Position numbers and translations under genes: made by a program. Of a DNA stretch of 64,000 nucleotides, positions 33,270 to 46,900 are shown one piece after another. The notes below the pieces were generated by a model. That model worked only from the letters and a program-made list of their open reading frames with translations, ran no database searches and was not told the origin of the DNA. Source of the stretch: Spirodela intermedia (lineage: Eukaryota > Streptophyta > Magnoliopsida > Alismatales > Araceae); contig LR746278.1 of the NCBI GenBank assembly GCA_902729315.2, positions 3,295,501-3,359,500 on the forward strand, written 5' to 3'. Every line of letters starts with the position of its first letter. The first letter of the stretch is position 1.

Positions 33270-35820
33270 TTCGTCACGACCTTTCAAGAAGTGCACTATT
33301 TCTTCAATGAGTGTTGACAAGTAATTCCTAAGTGAGTTGTAGCATAATTTAAAATTTACATTATTAATTCAATGGTTACTTTTGTGACCCATCCAAACTC
33401 ACTTAATGATTTTTTATTAATTCTATCTCTAAACTAAAAAGATTACTATATGTGAATATCTAATTAAGAATAGGTCGTCTCAACCCATCCATTTTTTCCA
33501 CATATTTAGGCACAAAATGTAAAAAATAAATTTATTGGCTTGAGCCAATCATTATCTAGACTATGTACTTCACTTCATAAGATTGAAGCCTTACTTACAT
33601 ACTAAACTAAAATATTAGGTGCATGAATACATATTAGGCGCTCAGTCTTATTAGTTCATGGCATAATGGTCAACACAACTTATGTCTCTAAGATGTTGGC
33701 ACAACTAATTAAATTTTCCCTTTTAATAATTTTAAAGGGTTATCCCATTGAAGTATTTTACAAAAGAGTCTTACAAATTAACATCAACAAGTATAGAGAA
33801 ATATTATATGCTTTATGGTTCTCATTCTATATTTCAAGCATTAAGCTAATAGAAAATATCTAACAACATTTTGGGCATCTAGTTTGAAGCTGAAATCAAA
33901 AAATTAAAAGGAATATAGGACTTAAAATTACCATGATTTTAAAATTAAATGCATAGTAAATACAAATAGTATATCCCTTTTGTAGCTCTCAAGTCTAAAC
34001 ATGAGTACTAGGCCAAGTAAAACAGCAATATGTTGTTCTGGTCGAAAAAATTGAACTTAATTGAGCTTGGCTTAATGGTATATTTATGAGGAATAAATTA
34101 GAATATAATTCTTCATCTAATCATAGAATTGGAATTTCTTTCATTCTTATGTTATAAGATCTATGAAAAATGGAAGTAAGTGAGAATGAAAATCTTTTTA
34201 AATCATTCTGTAAACTCTTTGAGCATGAGTAGAGATATTATAATTGTATTTTAAGTATTTATATATTCAAGGTTGAAAATATTTAATGCAAATTTATTAT
34301 AAATATGATCAAGGATGAGAAAAGTATAACTAATATTTTGTGAAAATTGCCTTCTTTAGATATTTTTTTAGGAGTTGGATACTTGTTAAAGATTCCTATT
34401 TGTAAGCTAATGAACAAAGACTAAATGAAGAAGAGATCATCTGTTAGATTCAAATTATGCTCCTTGCAAATATTTTTCTTTTCTATCTAAAGTATTCAAG
34501 ATGCATCTATTTTGAAGGAGTTAGCTGGAGAGATGTTTTCATCCCAAAAATGTTTAGGTTTAAGTTTGACTCATGTATTGGCATATAGTTTTAATAATAC
34601 ATGAGATGTGCCATCCAATTTTAGAACACATGAGATGTTCCATGTTAATACACTAAGTTGCTCATAAATATGTGTCACATAAAAGGCATTAATACAAACA
34701 TTGTATGACAAGTATGTGGAACTAGATATTCATATTGTTTTTAAAAAATGTATAATCATGAGGTATGAACTGATTAACAAAGTGCCCAATAAAATATCCC
34801 CATATTTTTGATAACCATTATTCACTAGCTACTTTCATAGCATGGCTTTAAGCTCAAAAGACTTTGTATCAGTAATAAGAAATATTAAAATTATGTCTTA
34901 TATAAAATTTACTATAAAGCTTCTACCTAGACAGACTTTGTGATTTTGTGATTTTGTTTCCTTCTTTATCACTGGTGATTTTTCATTGGAATAATCAAAC
35001 ATATTGAGAATTTCACTCAATAACATCGTCATAAATGTAGTGTGAATTTACAACATTTTCCTTGTTAGTCATGATAATTCATTTATTTAAGATTTATTCA
35101 TTTTCTACACGATATTGATTTAGTATTCCAACTCAATGCAAAAATCTTATATAACTTAAAAAGACTAGTGATTTATAAATTACCAAGATGTTGCTCCAAA
35201 GATATTACACTAATAAATATCTTGTTATCGTGATGTATAGCTCATAGATACACAAAAAATACCTCAATATTATTTGAAATCAGAAACATATCAATATCAA
35301 TATATCTTGATACAAAAAGATACCAAAACAACCATTTGAGAGAACTTTACTTCATCTGATTGACTAGAATTTTTTAACATCATGCTAACACATCATCTAT
35401 GTCAGATAAGAAATATCATTTTTCTTTTTCATCCACAGAAGGTGTACTCTTACTAGCATGTTTAGGTGATAGATTATATCATCACTAGAAAAATCCATAT
35501 TTATTTGGCTCTTTCCTGAGCAGTTTCACATATTAAATGGGAAAACAAATATCAAAATAGAAAAATGATTAAACTTTTTAGGCAACTCTCACAATCGATA
35601 TGACTATATTGCCCATGTTAACTCCTTAATGGCATCATTATCTGATAGAGAGTAGCTAATAGTAGAACAAGTTCCTTTTCCAATAGGCATTTACCCATGT
35701 GGTCAATCTATTTTCATGATAAAAAAATAAAAAAATAGTGATCATTTCTCTTGATAGGAAACTCCTTTGCAAGTGATGTTAGTTTAGTAGATGTATTTAC
35801 TCTTTTGTGGCTTGCAGAGA
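33270..35820. other. AT-rich repeat-like DNA, no feature recognised
   Basis: An abrupt fall in GC near 33270 marks the left edge. There are no coding frames above 65 codons, no recognisable transposon domains and no LTR ends. It is probably old, unrecognisable retroelement sequence. Confidence 0.4.
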
Positions 35821-35895
35821 TGATGAATTGTAGTCCTAACGAGAACGAAATCCGTTTTATGCAAGTCCGTCAAAAAATGTTTCGTTTATTTGCCC

Positions 35896-35927
35896 GAAGA
35901 AGTTTTAAAGAATGATTAAAACTTCTT
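35896..35927. repeat. Short hairpin (12-bp perfect stem)
   Basis: AAGAAGTTTTAA (35897-35908) is followed after 7 bases by TTAAAACTTCTT (35916-35927). It lies at the transition from AT-rich to mixed DNA. Its role is unknown and it may be chance or a small transposon core. Confidence 0.5.
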
Positions 35928-37803
35928 TGGGAAATCGTACAGTAGGTTCCTCACTGTTTTCGGAGAGGTGCAGGGTTGATCATTCGCAACCCTTTCTTTT
36001 ACGTCTATCATTAGGAACTATAGTAGATCTCTTGGAGTCAGCCCTGCTTCTGTGTAGATCTAAGAGTAAGAGAAGAGAAATTAAATAATAGGAGGAAATA
36101 CATCATGTACCTAATAGAATTAATGCTTCAAAATAAATATCTTAGCTTTCAATGTGAATGTATATCTTACCTGGACCCACCTCGTTCGCACCCCCACAAC
36201 ATCGTGAGAAAGGTCTTTAATGAAATCAATTATTTTTGTAAAATAAAGATTATGTCATCTTACTTGTCAATTCAAGGTCATATTTCATGACATTTTCGTC
36301 ATATCAATACTGTCTCCAAACCGACTCCCCTTCCTGTCAACGTCTATGGAGTCTAGAGGTCCAGATCAGACAAGAGCTCGGGGTGCTTCTTTCTTGCACC
36401 TGAGTTGATTATTCTACGGATGATGTTTCCTGCCTTTGGCTGCCAGATCTTGTTTGCTCTGGCCATATGATTCACTACTCGGACATCATCTAGACGTGCC
36501 TGTTTTTTATGGCAGCCATGGCCCCACCGGAGACAAGGGCAGAAGGACCGGGAGGGGGGGACCTTACTCTCTCCCCTTCCACACGTTCGTCATCCATTGC
36601 ACGGCGCTACATCCCAACCCGAGAATTGACCCAAGAGAGGGCGGCGGGGAGAATCTAAGCACCATGGGGAGAGATATGTAAGGAGAGGAGAATTGTATCT
36701 TCATTCCATCGGGAACCCAGGCAATCAGTTCCCTCCCTTAACTCACATGAATGAGCCGGGGGGGGGGGAGGGGGTGTATTCTCAGATGAGTGAGTAGGCA
36801 CACTGAGGGGTTATGGAAATTTTCTCTAGACGGTGATATCCACCAAACCGCGCCTCATTCAAAATACTCGATCTTCTGCTCTTTATTCCAATGAGGGCAT
36901 CTTATGTCGAACTGAATAGACTCGAACAGTGGAATAGGCATTCGTCTCCCATGCGTCTTCCCGTGTTCGTCAGCTCAGATGTCAAGAGATAACGTCGGGT
37001 TGTGAGACATGCAATGAGTCCTCAAGAATCCTCTGGTGAAGTTGAATTCTGCCTGGTTTCCATCCAGTCAGTTAAAAACACTGCGCTATCCGCCGTCGTT
37101 GTCCCAAAAAATTGTCTCATCTTCATAGATATTATTTTCAAGAACATGCAGGCCCTCATTAATTGCAGTGGGTCTGGGCGTTGAGCAGACTAGCTCGACG
37201 CTTGGTACCCGATACGAAGTCCAAACTAGGAAAAGACTGGCTTACGCCAGACTGTCAAAGTCTGTGTCCAGATATATACGTATATATCTGTGATAACGAC
37301 ACGATAGTGAAAGTGACTTTGATCTCTTTCTGAATTCCATCAAATAATGGACTAGGTAAGTCTCGTTTATTTACTTTGGACCTCACTATCATTAGGCTCA
37401 AGCTTGGTATAACCTACCCCACGTAGCACCCTAAGTAAGTGAAGAAAAAAAATCCAAACATCATTTATATAGAAAATCAAAGGGAATCTTAATTATTTTG
37501 TTACAAAGTATTAGATGAGAGATGTTAATATGGTATATTTAAGAAGTTAATGTCAATGTCAAAAATGATGCTAGTAACTCCATTAAATGACATTTAATCT
37601 ATGGTTTTAATCAAAAATAAAAAGAAAACCAATTAATCCCCAAAATTGTCCCAAGCAAGTAAAATTTCAAAACACTTTGGAACGAGGGATTACAATAATT
37701 TGTTGCATTGGATAATGTATTACATTTTTTTAATCTATTTGATGCATTTTTGCTGTGAATAAAGCTGGATGAGGTAGTTTCATGTATTGAGGCTTGGGGC
37801 TAT
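35928..37803. other. Intergenic, no gene supported
   Basis: Mixed-composition DNA holds a long G tract near 36758-36774 and a perfect 22-bp palindrome at 37269-37290. The 81-codon frame at 36436-36681 has no recognised domain. Confidence 0.4.
37269..37290. repeat. Perfect 22-bp palindrome
   Basis: The half-site is CAGATATATAC, followed at once by its exact reverse complement with no spacer. The core is alternating TA around a central CG. Confidence 0.9.
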
Positions 37804-39560
37804 TGATACCACTTTAGTTGTTCTAGAAAAACTGATCAAATTTAAAATATTTATAAGTTGGATTCAAAATAAGAATAAAAAATAAATCTTCGTGAATTCA
37901 GATCGTCCATAGGGATGATGGCCAATCTTGGTGTAATTTTTTATTTCACTCTAAACTAATTTATTGAAACAAAAAGATATAACAAAGAATCAAAATAAGA
38001 CAATTATCTTCTCTTTGTTTTAGACCTTCCAAGTTGCTTGAGCTCTAAATCTTTGAATTTTGATGTGCTCCTATGCTTAGTATTGATAAATGACTCAAAA
38101 CCAACAAAATAATCCAAAGAAAATAATAGAGAAACTCACAAAAATAAAAATATTAAATTATGAAAAAATAAACCTAAAATCGAGAAAATAGGTGAGGAAA
38201 GAGAAAATGTGACCACCAACAAAGTCTCCTTGCTAGTGGTGAAATAGAAAAGGATTTAAGTTGAATTCCAATAAAACAAAAATGAGTAAGCATAAAAAAT
38301 AAATCAATCTGCATGATATTAGTTAACTAAAATTTAATTTTAAAAAATAAAATCATTAAAATAACTATTGAAAATTAAAATAAATATAAAAACTATATGC
38401 CAAAAAAGTGACTATGTTGACAGAAAAATGGGAAAACGATTTCAATTAAAATATTTTCAAACTCAGCTAATCTGTGAAACTAAATTTCTTCAAGTGATTG
38501 TAACCAAGTTAACTTCACTATAATCAATAAAATTTCTTAAAAAATATTTAAATAAAATACATGCACAAACTCCTCCTTATTTGTTATCCATTAATAGAGT
38601 ATTGTCACTGTAATAAGATGGAATGAAAAAGTGATTGAAAATGATAAAAATAAGGATTAAAATGTTTAGTCTCATTGTCTCTCTATCATTAAGACAGCAA
38701 AATAAGGAAAATAGAAACTAAAACCAAATAAAAGTAGAAGTAAAATTTGTAAACACTCCATGTTGCCACTCAAAAATATAGTAGTGAAAAATGAATGCTA
38801 AATTATCTAAAAAGTGATAAAAAAGAAAGGATTGAAAGTTAATCTTGTCATCTGTGTATCAACCAGATGATGAATCAATAAAGAAGAAAAATAAAATGAC
38901 ATAAAAAAGAAAATTTGAACTTTTATCTGCCCAATGTTGCTCCGCTCATCTTTGCCTATCACCTTAAGAGAACACAGCTTGGAAAGCTTCCTAATTTCTC
39001 CAATATAAAACTTTCTTCCTTTGCCCTCAAACTTCCTTCCAATTTTCATGAAATAAAATCTCAGTAATCATTGTGAAATTTAGAATTATTTTTGTCCATT
39101 TCACCGCCCAAAAATAGAGCATGAAAAATAACTTGTACATCAATGACATGGCATAACATGTTGACATAGCCCAAAATGCAAACTTTGCCCATAAACCCTT
39201 GACACATCCTCTTTGTGATGTGTCAGTGAATTGGTGTATTTCGTTCTCATTATTTTGATAATTTCTAAATTACTAAAAAAATAGTTGAACAATGTCTTCG
39301 TAATTTCCCTAAATAATCTAAAATAAATCTATTTTTAAAATTTTCACTTCATGAGTAATTTTATATCAATTTTAAAATAATGATCAAGAATATAAAGTTT
39401 AGATAATCATAATTACACGTAAATTAAAAATTAGAAATATATTCATATCACATAAATCAGAAAAATTACCAAATTAAACATAAATTTATCACATCATTCT
39501 CAAACCAGTAATAATGTTTTAAAATTAAATAATTCACACCTTACATTGATTCATGCAACA
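37804..39560. repeat. Dispersed repeat R1, copy 2 (LTR-like)
   Basis: Same orientation and order as 738-2440, starting TGATACCACTTTAGTTG and ending near TTCATGCAACA. Lengths differ by about 55 bp through many small indels. No target-site duplication, primer site or coding domain was identified. Confidence 0.6.
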
Positions 39561-42500
39561 AATACTATTATTTTAACTTAATTATTTTAAAAAATAAAGC
39601 ATTATCAATCTCATTTTGGGAAAAAGATACCCTTGTTTACTCGCCACACACTTCACTAGGTCTTGATTTTATTGTGACTACTTGATTTCCATACATATTT
39701 CCTTGTCATGAGTTAACTCCTATCAATTACAAATCTAGCACAAAGACCATTTTTGGGATTTTTGCTGACAATTAGGTTAGACATGAGTGTTGGAAAAGAC
39801 ACACTCACATTATGAATTTATTTTATCATCAGCCATTTTTTTTCTATTGACCCTTTTTTATGAATATTTTACCCTTATAAACAAGTCATTGATTATCTTC
39901 CTAGAGAATAATCATTTGATGATAATGCCAAGAAATATGGTTGGCTAGCTTTGGCAGTACTATATAGTCCTAGAGGAGGGTGAATTAAGCTTTCTCATAT
40001 TTTTTCTTCTTAGACATTGGAGAAGGACAATAAAGATTTAGATAATAATTTATACTGTTTTATTCAATCATACATATTCCACTCTAAAGAAAAGGTCCTT
40101 AGAGAGTAAAACACATTGACTCAACAGCTTTAATGGGCCTACATTGAATATCATGGCCTTAGTGTGCCTACGTTTTTTATTCTATGGCACTAGGAACGAA
40201 TTCTAAATATTCAGGCATCACCAAGCCCATGTTTTGGATCTTATGGTTCAAGTGAGTAACCATTGAATATCTAAACTTTAGCAAGCTTATGTGCTGAGTG
40301 GTGAGGTTTCAACAAATCTAGAATAATGTTAAGAACACTTTTACCCTACACCTTCTTTCATGTGAAACCTTTCACTAACTTGAGGAAGTGTCTGATGTAA
40401 GATTGTTTAAAGCCTAAATACAACTGATTTCCTTTCTCTTGTTTTGTGCTTAATGATGTATATTGAAGGCTTGAACTCCAAAGAGAAACAAGGTTATCAT
40501 GCAAGTACTCTCTTTGTGATTTTTCCTTTTTTCATCTCAAATCCTAATCTGATCTGAAATTTCCCTTTTATACTTGGCATAAATGCTCAACCAATGGTCA
40601 TTACAGCTATTAGAAAATAGTTATATTCTGGTCACTTGGAATTTAAATGTTAAATACGTTTGTCAATCTGTAAAATTTATAACAAATTCATAATCTTTAA
40701 ATTTTGACACTAGTTATTGCATCACATATCTCTTATAATTAGCTTTTGAAAAAATACTTATGGCACCAACATTCATCCAAAATATCACATAGATAATTAA
40801 TATGGACGATCTTGCCCTAAAAAAAGGTAGTAATAATTAATACAACCAAGAAAATAGAGTTCGAGAAGACCAATATGAGAACATTGGAATCTTGAGTCAA
40901 TAACAAATAGAAAATAATTAAAAAGTACAGAATCCTATGTTATGTGACTCTAGTTGGCCTAACCATTTATCATTTTTCTTAAGGTATTTTCTATGCAATG
41001 AATGAGTTTTAACCAACAATCATGGGAATCTAGCTGTTTGTACAACAATTATCTAAATTAATATGATGTGACAGCATAATTGGCTGCCTATTGTGACCCA
41101 TACCAAATCTAAGAAACCCCTGTGAATTGCATGGAACTAAAAGATATCACATGCCACATGTCATTTTCATTTGATTCACATGTCTCAAAAATTAGTATAC
41201 AAACTCCTTTAGAAATAAAAATAAAAGTACCTTGAATGTCTACCCAATTTTTAAAGATGATTCATTTGTGTTACGCATATGGAATACTACGTAGTCAATA
41301 ATTCTTTTGGAGCCAACCTAGTTTGCATAAAATGTATGCAAAATTAAAGTAATAACTTTACTAAAATTAAACCAATATCTAATATTATGCTTAAGTCAGA
41401 AGTCTAAATAGTTCTAACAATGAAAAAAATTCATAGATCAGATTATGAATAATTTCAAAGCATAGAGCTATATTATCATATGACTGAAATCATAGAACAA
41501 GGAAAAATCATTCAAGGCACAAAATAAAAACTAAACTAATAGAAAAATAGACATCATCAACTATAGTTGCTTCTACACCATCAACAAAGAAAACTAAAAC
41601 TTTTGAAATGTCAAGCTAACATGCCTTAGGATAATTAAGCTGATTAGAGTTGTGAGGTTTAGTGAAGGCTATGTGAAGCCTTTGTATTTTAGTATAAAAG
41701 CTTGGTAATTATTGTAAACTAAAGCTGTAGTCTTCGGAGTCAAGTGGGTCAATCATATTGAATTGCAATAAATCATGTGTATGACGATTCAAAAAGATTA
41801 GAAAAATATTATATATCATTATATGTCAAATCCCCTCTTGATTCCTCCTACCACCATCCAACATTTTAGTGGTACAAAATTAAAGACAAAAAAGTAGTTC
41901 TATATTACATCCAAACTCATCAACTTTCAAGGAGTTCTTGAAATGACTCTAATTGACTATTGAAACTAATTTTAGATTGTTGGACATACAAAATCTAAGA
42001 AAATTGTCTAACAATGAAAGCATTGTTAATGTGTTATCCTTGTATGAAAATGATCATAACGTTGCATTAACTAATGCCAAATGTAATAAAATTCAATGAA
42101 AATATTAAAAAAAGATTCTATAATTAATTTCATAAATTTCAACTGAAATATTCATACTATTTTTGAGAAATTTCTGCTTGATGTTCTAATTTACGTTCCA
42201 ACATAAATGTCCTAGGTGGATAACTTTGAATTTTTTTATTTTATGAGTTAAGAATATGTTACTTAAGTGATAATTCAATATAATCCAAAGGACATTATTT
42301 TGTGAAATTTTTGTGAACAAAAGATGTCACCTATCATAGAAACCCACGTCATCCAAGGTACATTTTCTAAGGTATGTCAGCACATAGGTAAGTGCATGGA
42401 AACTTGATGAATGCTACCTCAGCTTTCTATCTGACTGAAGATTAGCAATAGTAGTTAGGAGGTAAGAAGAGAAGGGGATCATTTCCACCCCCCCCCCCCT

Positions 42501-43170
42501 CTCTCTCTCATTAATCCTCTTGTCTAGGCTTTCCTTCTTTCCTATATTTTCATTACTTTAATTTCTGTCCTTAGTTCATTTCTTTCTCATCTATCTTTGA
42601 GTGACATGCAGTAATAGCTTTATGATTTATTTCATGTAAGAATTTTCAGTTAGAAATGTGTTTGCTTCAGTTGATAGAAGGTTTTTAGGAAGTCAATATT
42701 TTTTGTAGTTTTTACAAGAGAATAAATAGAGTTTGATTCAAGTTCTCTCTTCTTTTCTGCCTTCTGTAACACACTCTTAGTGGCATGATTTTCTTTCACT
42801 TTTACGATTCTTCTTTACATCTTGCAACCATCAACCAATTGAATCTCATGTGAATCAATTTTTTTGTAGTAGAACATCTATTATTAAAAGAAGGAACTTA
42901 CAATTCATGGTGGAGTAATAGAAGGATTCAGCATGACTTGCAAATATACATCTTGACATGGATGATTGTTGAAGGCAGATAATAGTTTTTATTCTAATTT
43001 CTATGTTACCTTCAATTCAATAAAATTTAAGATCATAAATTAACACAATAGTATTGGAAATCATCCACGTGATCATCCTAAGTTCACCAAATTTTAAGTT
43101 TGATTTCCTCTTTTAAATACAATCATAAATATTGAGATTTGAAGTTTTTTGCCAACAATGATCATAGGAC
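39561..43170. other. AT-rich DNA, no gene recognised
   Basis: There are no frames of note and no domains. A C tract followed by (CT)n lies at 42487-42510. The last few hundred bases probably belong to a decayed gypsy LTR, because a primer-site relic follows at 43181. Confidence 0.4.
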
Positions 43171-43180
43171 ACCAAATTTT

Positions 43181-43198
43181 TAGCACTATTGCTGGGGG
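43181..43198 (+). other. Decayed gypsy primer-binding-site relic
   Basis: TAGCACTATTGCTGGGGG, preceded by CACCAAATTTT, resembles the LTR-A junction at 14630-14656. It matches the Asp-type primer site TGGCGCCGTTGCCGGGGA at 12 of 18 positions, mostly through transitions. It marks an old gypsy remnant about 400 bp upstream of the PPR promoter. Confidence 0.4.
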
Positions 43199-43579
43199 TT
43201 ATTTATTATATATGGTGTCGATGTTATGCTCTCACTTACTTACTTGGTTGCTAATTTTGGATACTTAGGTAAAAAAAAATGTAAAGTAAGTTATTCAGAA
43301 ACGGGAGAAATATTACTCTCAAAGAGAAGTGAAGACAAGAACTTGGTGAAAACTCCCTAGCAGATTTTTCTTTCAATATTTTCTTCACCGATTTAATCTT
43401 ATAGTTGAAATTCATTGCTTGCTACTTAAATGACCTCTTTGTTTTGTGATTTTTTTTTTGCTTTATTTTTCTGCATCAGAATTTTACTTTGTCTTCCTTG
43501 CCTCACTAACTTTAAAAAAAAAAAGAGAGAAACCTCTCTAATTAATGCATGCATGGTAGGAGGTCCTTGTAACCTACAC

Positions 43580-43586
43580 TATAAAT
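43580..43586 (+). promoter_or_regulatory. Candidate TATA box of the PPR gene
   Basis: TATAAAT lies 145 bp before the ATG at 43725 and 359 bp before the ATG at 43939. It sits where composition changes from AT-rich repeat to gene-like DNA. Confidence 0.35.
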
Positions 43587-43724
43587 TAAAATTTGGTTTT
43601 ATTGGGAAAGATATGTGCGGAAACTCGCAGCCAGTTTCGCTGTTATCCGCAGACAAGAAACGCGGGTTTAGCAGAGGAGAGTGAGACGCAGACTTGAGGA
43701 CCTTCTAGTAGTCTCTCGCATCGG

Positions 43725-43979
43725 ATGCTAGCTTCTGCTCCTGTCACAGATTTTTTTCGGGCTTCTCGGTTCCTGTGCTCTCTCTCCATCGCGAGGATTT
43801 TCTTCTCAGGCTTCGGTTTGGGCGATGCGTTTGTTCTTCCCAAGTTCTCGGTTTTTTCTAGAAATTTCACGCGCAGTGGGAGGGATATTTCGTGGATTGA
43901 TGATGAAGGCCCTGGCCAAGAAATGAGCGGATGGGGAGATGGCAGGGTTGAATTCTCAGATGACTATCCTCAGCCTTGA
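43725..43979 (+). other. Upstream frame: possible true PPR N-terminus or long uORF
   Basis: An 84-codon frame (MLASAPVTDFFRASRFLCSL...) overlaps the start of the main PPR frame in another register. Its first ~50 residues are rich in Ser, Arg, Phe and Ala and poor in acid residues, like a chloroplast transit peptide; then comes an acidic GRDISWIDDEGPGQEMSGWG stretch. It could be the real protein start, joined to the main frame by a missed short intron or a one-base indel between about 43940 and 44050, or an inhibitory upstream ORF. Possible acceptors CTCGCAG and TTCCCGCAG lie near 44033 and 44051. Confidence 0.4.
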
Positions 43980-46900
43980 GAGGAATGCGTTCCCCTGCGT
44001 TGTTCCTTGCCCGGGTGTCTTCTCTGCTCGCAGGTCTCCCGTTTCCCGCAGACCTATCTTCGGTGTCGTTCTGAAAGTGAGGTTTCTGAACGAAGACCGT
44101 AGTGTAGGATCTTTGACTGCTCATCGTGGGGTGACCACCGCCACCGGAGGCGCCGGTGAGCGTTCAATCTCCGAAACGGTTCTTGAGAAGGAGGTAAGAT
44201 TTACTCCCGCATTTGGTGATTATGTGAAGGTTTTAGAGTCCATCCAGACTGACAGGAGCAAGAACGTGAGTGGGGATTCCGATGATGACCTTTCTGACTC
44301 GAAATGGAGATCGCGGGGAGAGGATGGTCCAAGGGAGGCGAGGAACAGAGATAGTAGGCAATTGGTGGGTCCTAGGGAGAGTTTTCGGAGCTCAAATGGT
44401 GCTTCTCCTGATAGAAGACGGCAAAATTATCTGGATAGCCGACGGCTTACTTCTCCAAAGGGACATATGGGTGCAGCTAATGTGCGGTCTGATAATTTTC
44501 ACAGGACTGGTACGGGCATGAGTAGAGAAGATGGCCGGGAAGTTCTTTTGGAGAAGCGTACGGGTCGGATGGGTGCGGCGAGAAGTGGAGGTAGTGATAG
44601 TCGGTCAGGAAGTAGTGGTCTGCGTAGTTCTAATATAGGAGGTCAAAATAACAAGCATTTGGAGAAAAGACGACTGAGTGCTCAAGATGATGTTTCTAGC
44701 AGGGAGAAGGATCCCAAGCAGAAGGGGAGACATGGTGGAAATGGATCGTTGGGGAGGCCAAGACCAGGGGAAGAGAGAACTGGTGCTCAGAAGGACGAGA
44801 GGCAGTATTTTACCCAATTGAAAGACCATTCTGGCAGAGATAACTCACCAAGAAGAACGTATGAAAGAAGCAAAGAATTGCAGCTGGCTGGTCCTCCTGG
44901 TGTTCTTGCTGTGGGATCAGCAAACATGAGGGATTCACCAAAGTGGAATGGTCGTATTGCCCTGAATAATACCAATGAGGAAATCAGAGACCAAGGGCAC
45001 ACCCATTCCAAGGTTTCCAAGATTGATGGTAGGGGGCATATCAGTGATGATGATGTGGATGACAGGACTGCCTTCAAAACGTTTGAGGTATTCACTGATG
45101 TCAGGAATAGGCCACGAGTCTTGCGAATGGAGTTGGAACAGAGGATTCAGGATCTCGCAAAGTGGTAATTATCCCCAATCCTTCTTCAGAGGAAAAAAAT
45201 CGTGTATTCTTTTATTTCTTTATGTTGTGGCAACCGACAGTTTGTTGATTTCTTAATGTTTTTTTTAATCCTATAATCAGCTTTTTGGAATTTTATCTTC
45301 TCACTTGTTTCCATGATTAGTTCTATTAAACAAACTAGTCAGTGCTTCCTTTGAGAAGAATGTGCAAAATAAGCACGTTGATTTCTTCAAGTTGACCTGT
45401 GGCTTGGATTTAGACATATAGGACGATAAAGTTGAGGAGGTTCTCAATAAAAGGCATGAGCATAGACGAAGATTCAACTTAAAAATAACCAGAAATAATC
45501 TGGAGAGCATCTCTGCTGTTCCCTCTCTGCATCTGATTTGGTGGGTATCAGCACTAAGAAGCTTCTGCCGAGTCTGGTAAAATTTTGCTTCTGAAAATTA
45601 TTCTTTGGCATTGCCCCTTTATTTCAAAGAATAACTGTGGGAAAAGCACCTGGACCTCATGCTGTAACTCCTGCTGGAGCAAAAGTGCTCTCATCACCTC
45701 ACATTGATGCCTATGATTATGCAGAAGTTCCGTTTGGCAAAGAAAATGCTACAAATAATTTATCTTCTGCCCATCAGGCTTAATTGGTGTCTGGATTCGG
45801 ATTATGCCACTGCAACATTTAATTAGTAGCCATTAGGTCGCATCATTCTTCTCATCATTAACTCAAGAGAAGGTTTTATATTTATCATTTTTATTGAATC
45901 TTAAGTTACCCAAATTGTAAACAGAATATTTGTAGTTGAAAGTTATTTTTTCTGTACTTTTGATTATCTCATGAATCGGTTTACATTTGAGACCAGTTTT
46001 ATTTGACTAGCTAATACATTTAGTACTAGGAGTTAGGGCCACAGTGCCTATGCTGGATGCATCTATAATTATTCTAATCATAAATAGAATGTTCAAATTA
46101 AACTGATTAATTGAAATCCAGGAAATCAAATTTCATGGAAATATAATATTCTCCTTCATTAAAAGATTTTCTAATTTTACTGAAGATTTCTCTTAAACAT
46201 GTTTCAACTGCTTGGCAGTTTCTGATCCTCCCTGTCAAAAGATATTTGTATGAATGTTTTCATTTCTCTGCTCTGAAAAACTTGCTTGGGTGCGTACGTT
46301 GAAAGAATTTTCTTTTGTAGGTTGAATGCTACGGATGTAAACATGCCAGAGTGGAGGTTTTCTAGGATGATGTATAGTGCAAAAATTAAATTCACAGATC
46401 ATTCCATACTGAGAGTGGTACAGATATTGGGGACCCATGGAAATTGGAGACGGGTCTTGCAAGTTGTTGAATGGCTTCAATTGCGACAGCCCTTTGAGTC
46501 CTATAAGAGCAGGTAAATTCTAATGCTTTACGTTTAAGTCATTTATGTAATTGATGAAGAAGTTTGGAATTGTTTCCTCTCTTTCTGCTGTATGGTTCCA
46601 CGGAGTGCCATTTGATATCAGTGTTTCCTGTCCCATTCTTTGATTTGAATTTTATTTTTAAGTTTGTGGGCCTTTCTAATGGGTTAGAATAGTTAAATAT
46701 GCGAAATTTTACGAAACAAGATTTATGATATCTTCCTCTTTTACTGTGTAGATATATTTACACTACCGTACTCAGTGTGCTTGGGAAGGCGAAGAGACCT
46801 GTGGAGGCACTAAATGTGTTCTACTCCATGCGGGTAACGAACTTTCATTAGAATTAGTGTATTATTCACTTTAGTAAACATGGTAATTAAATATCTATTT

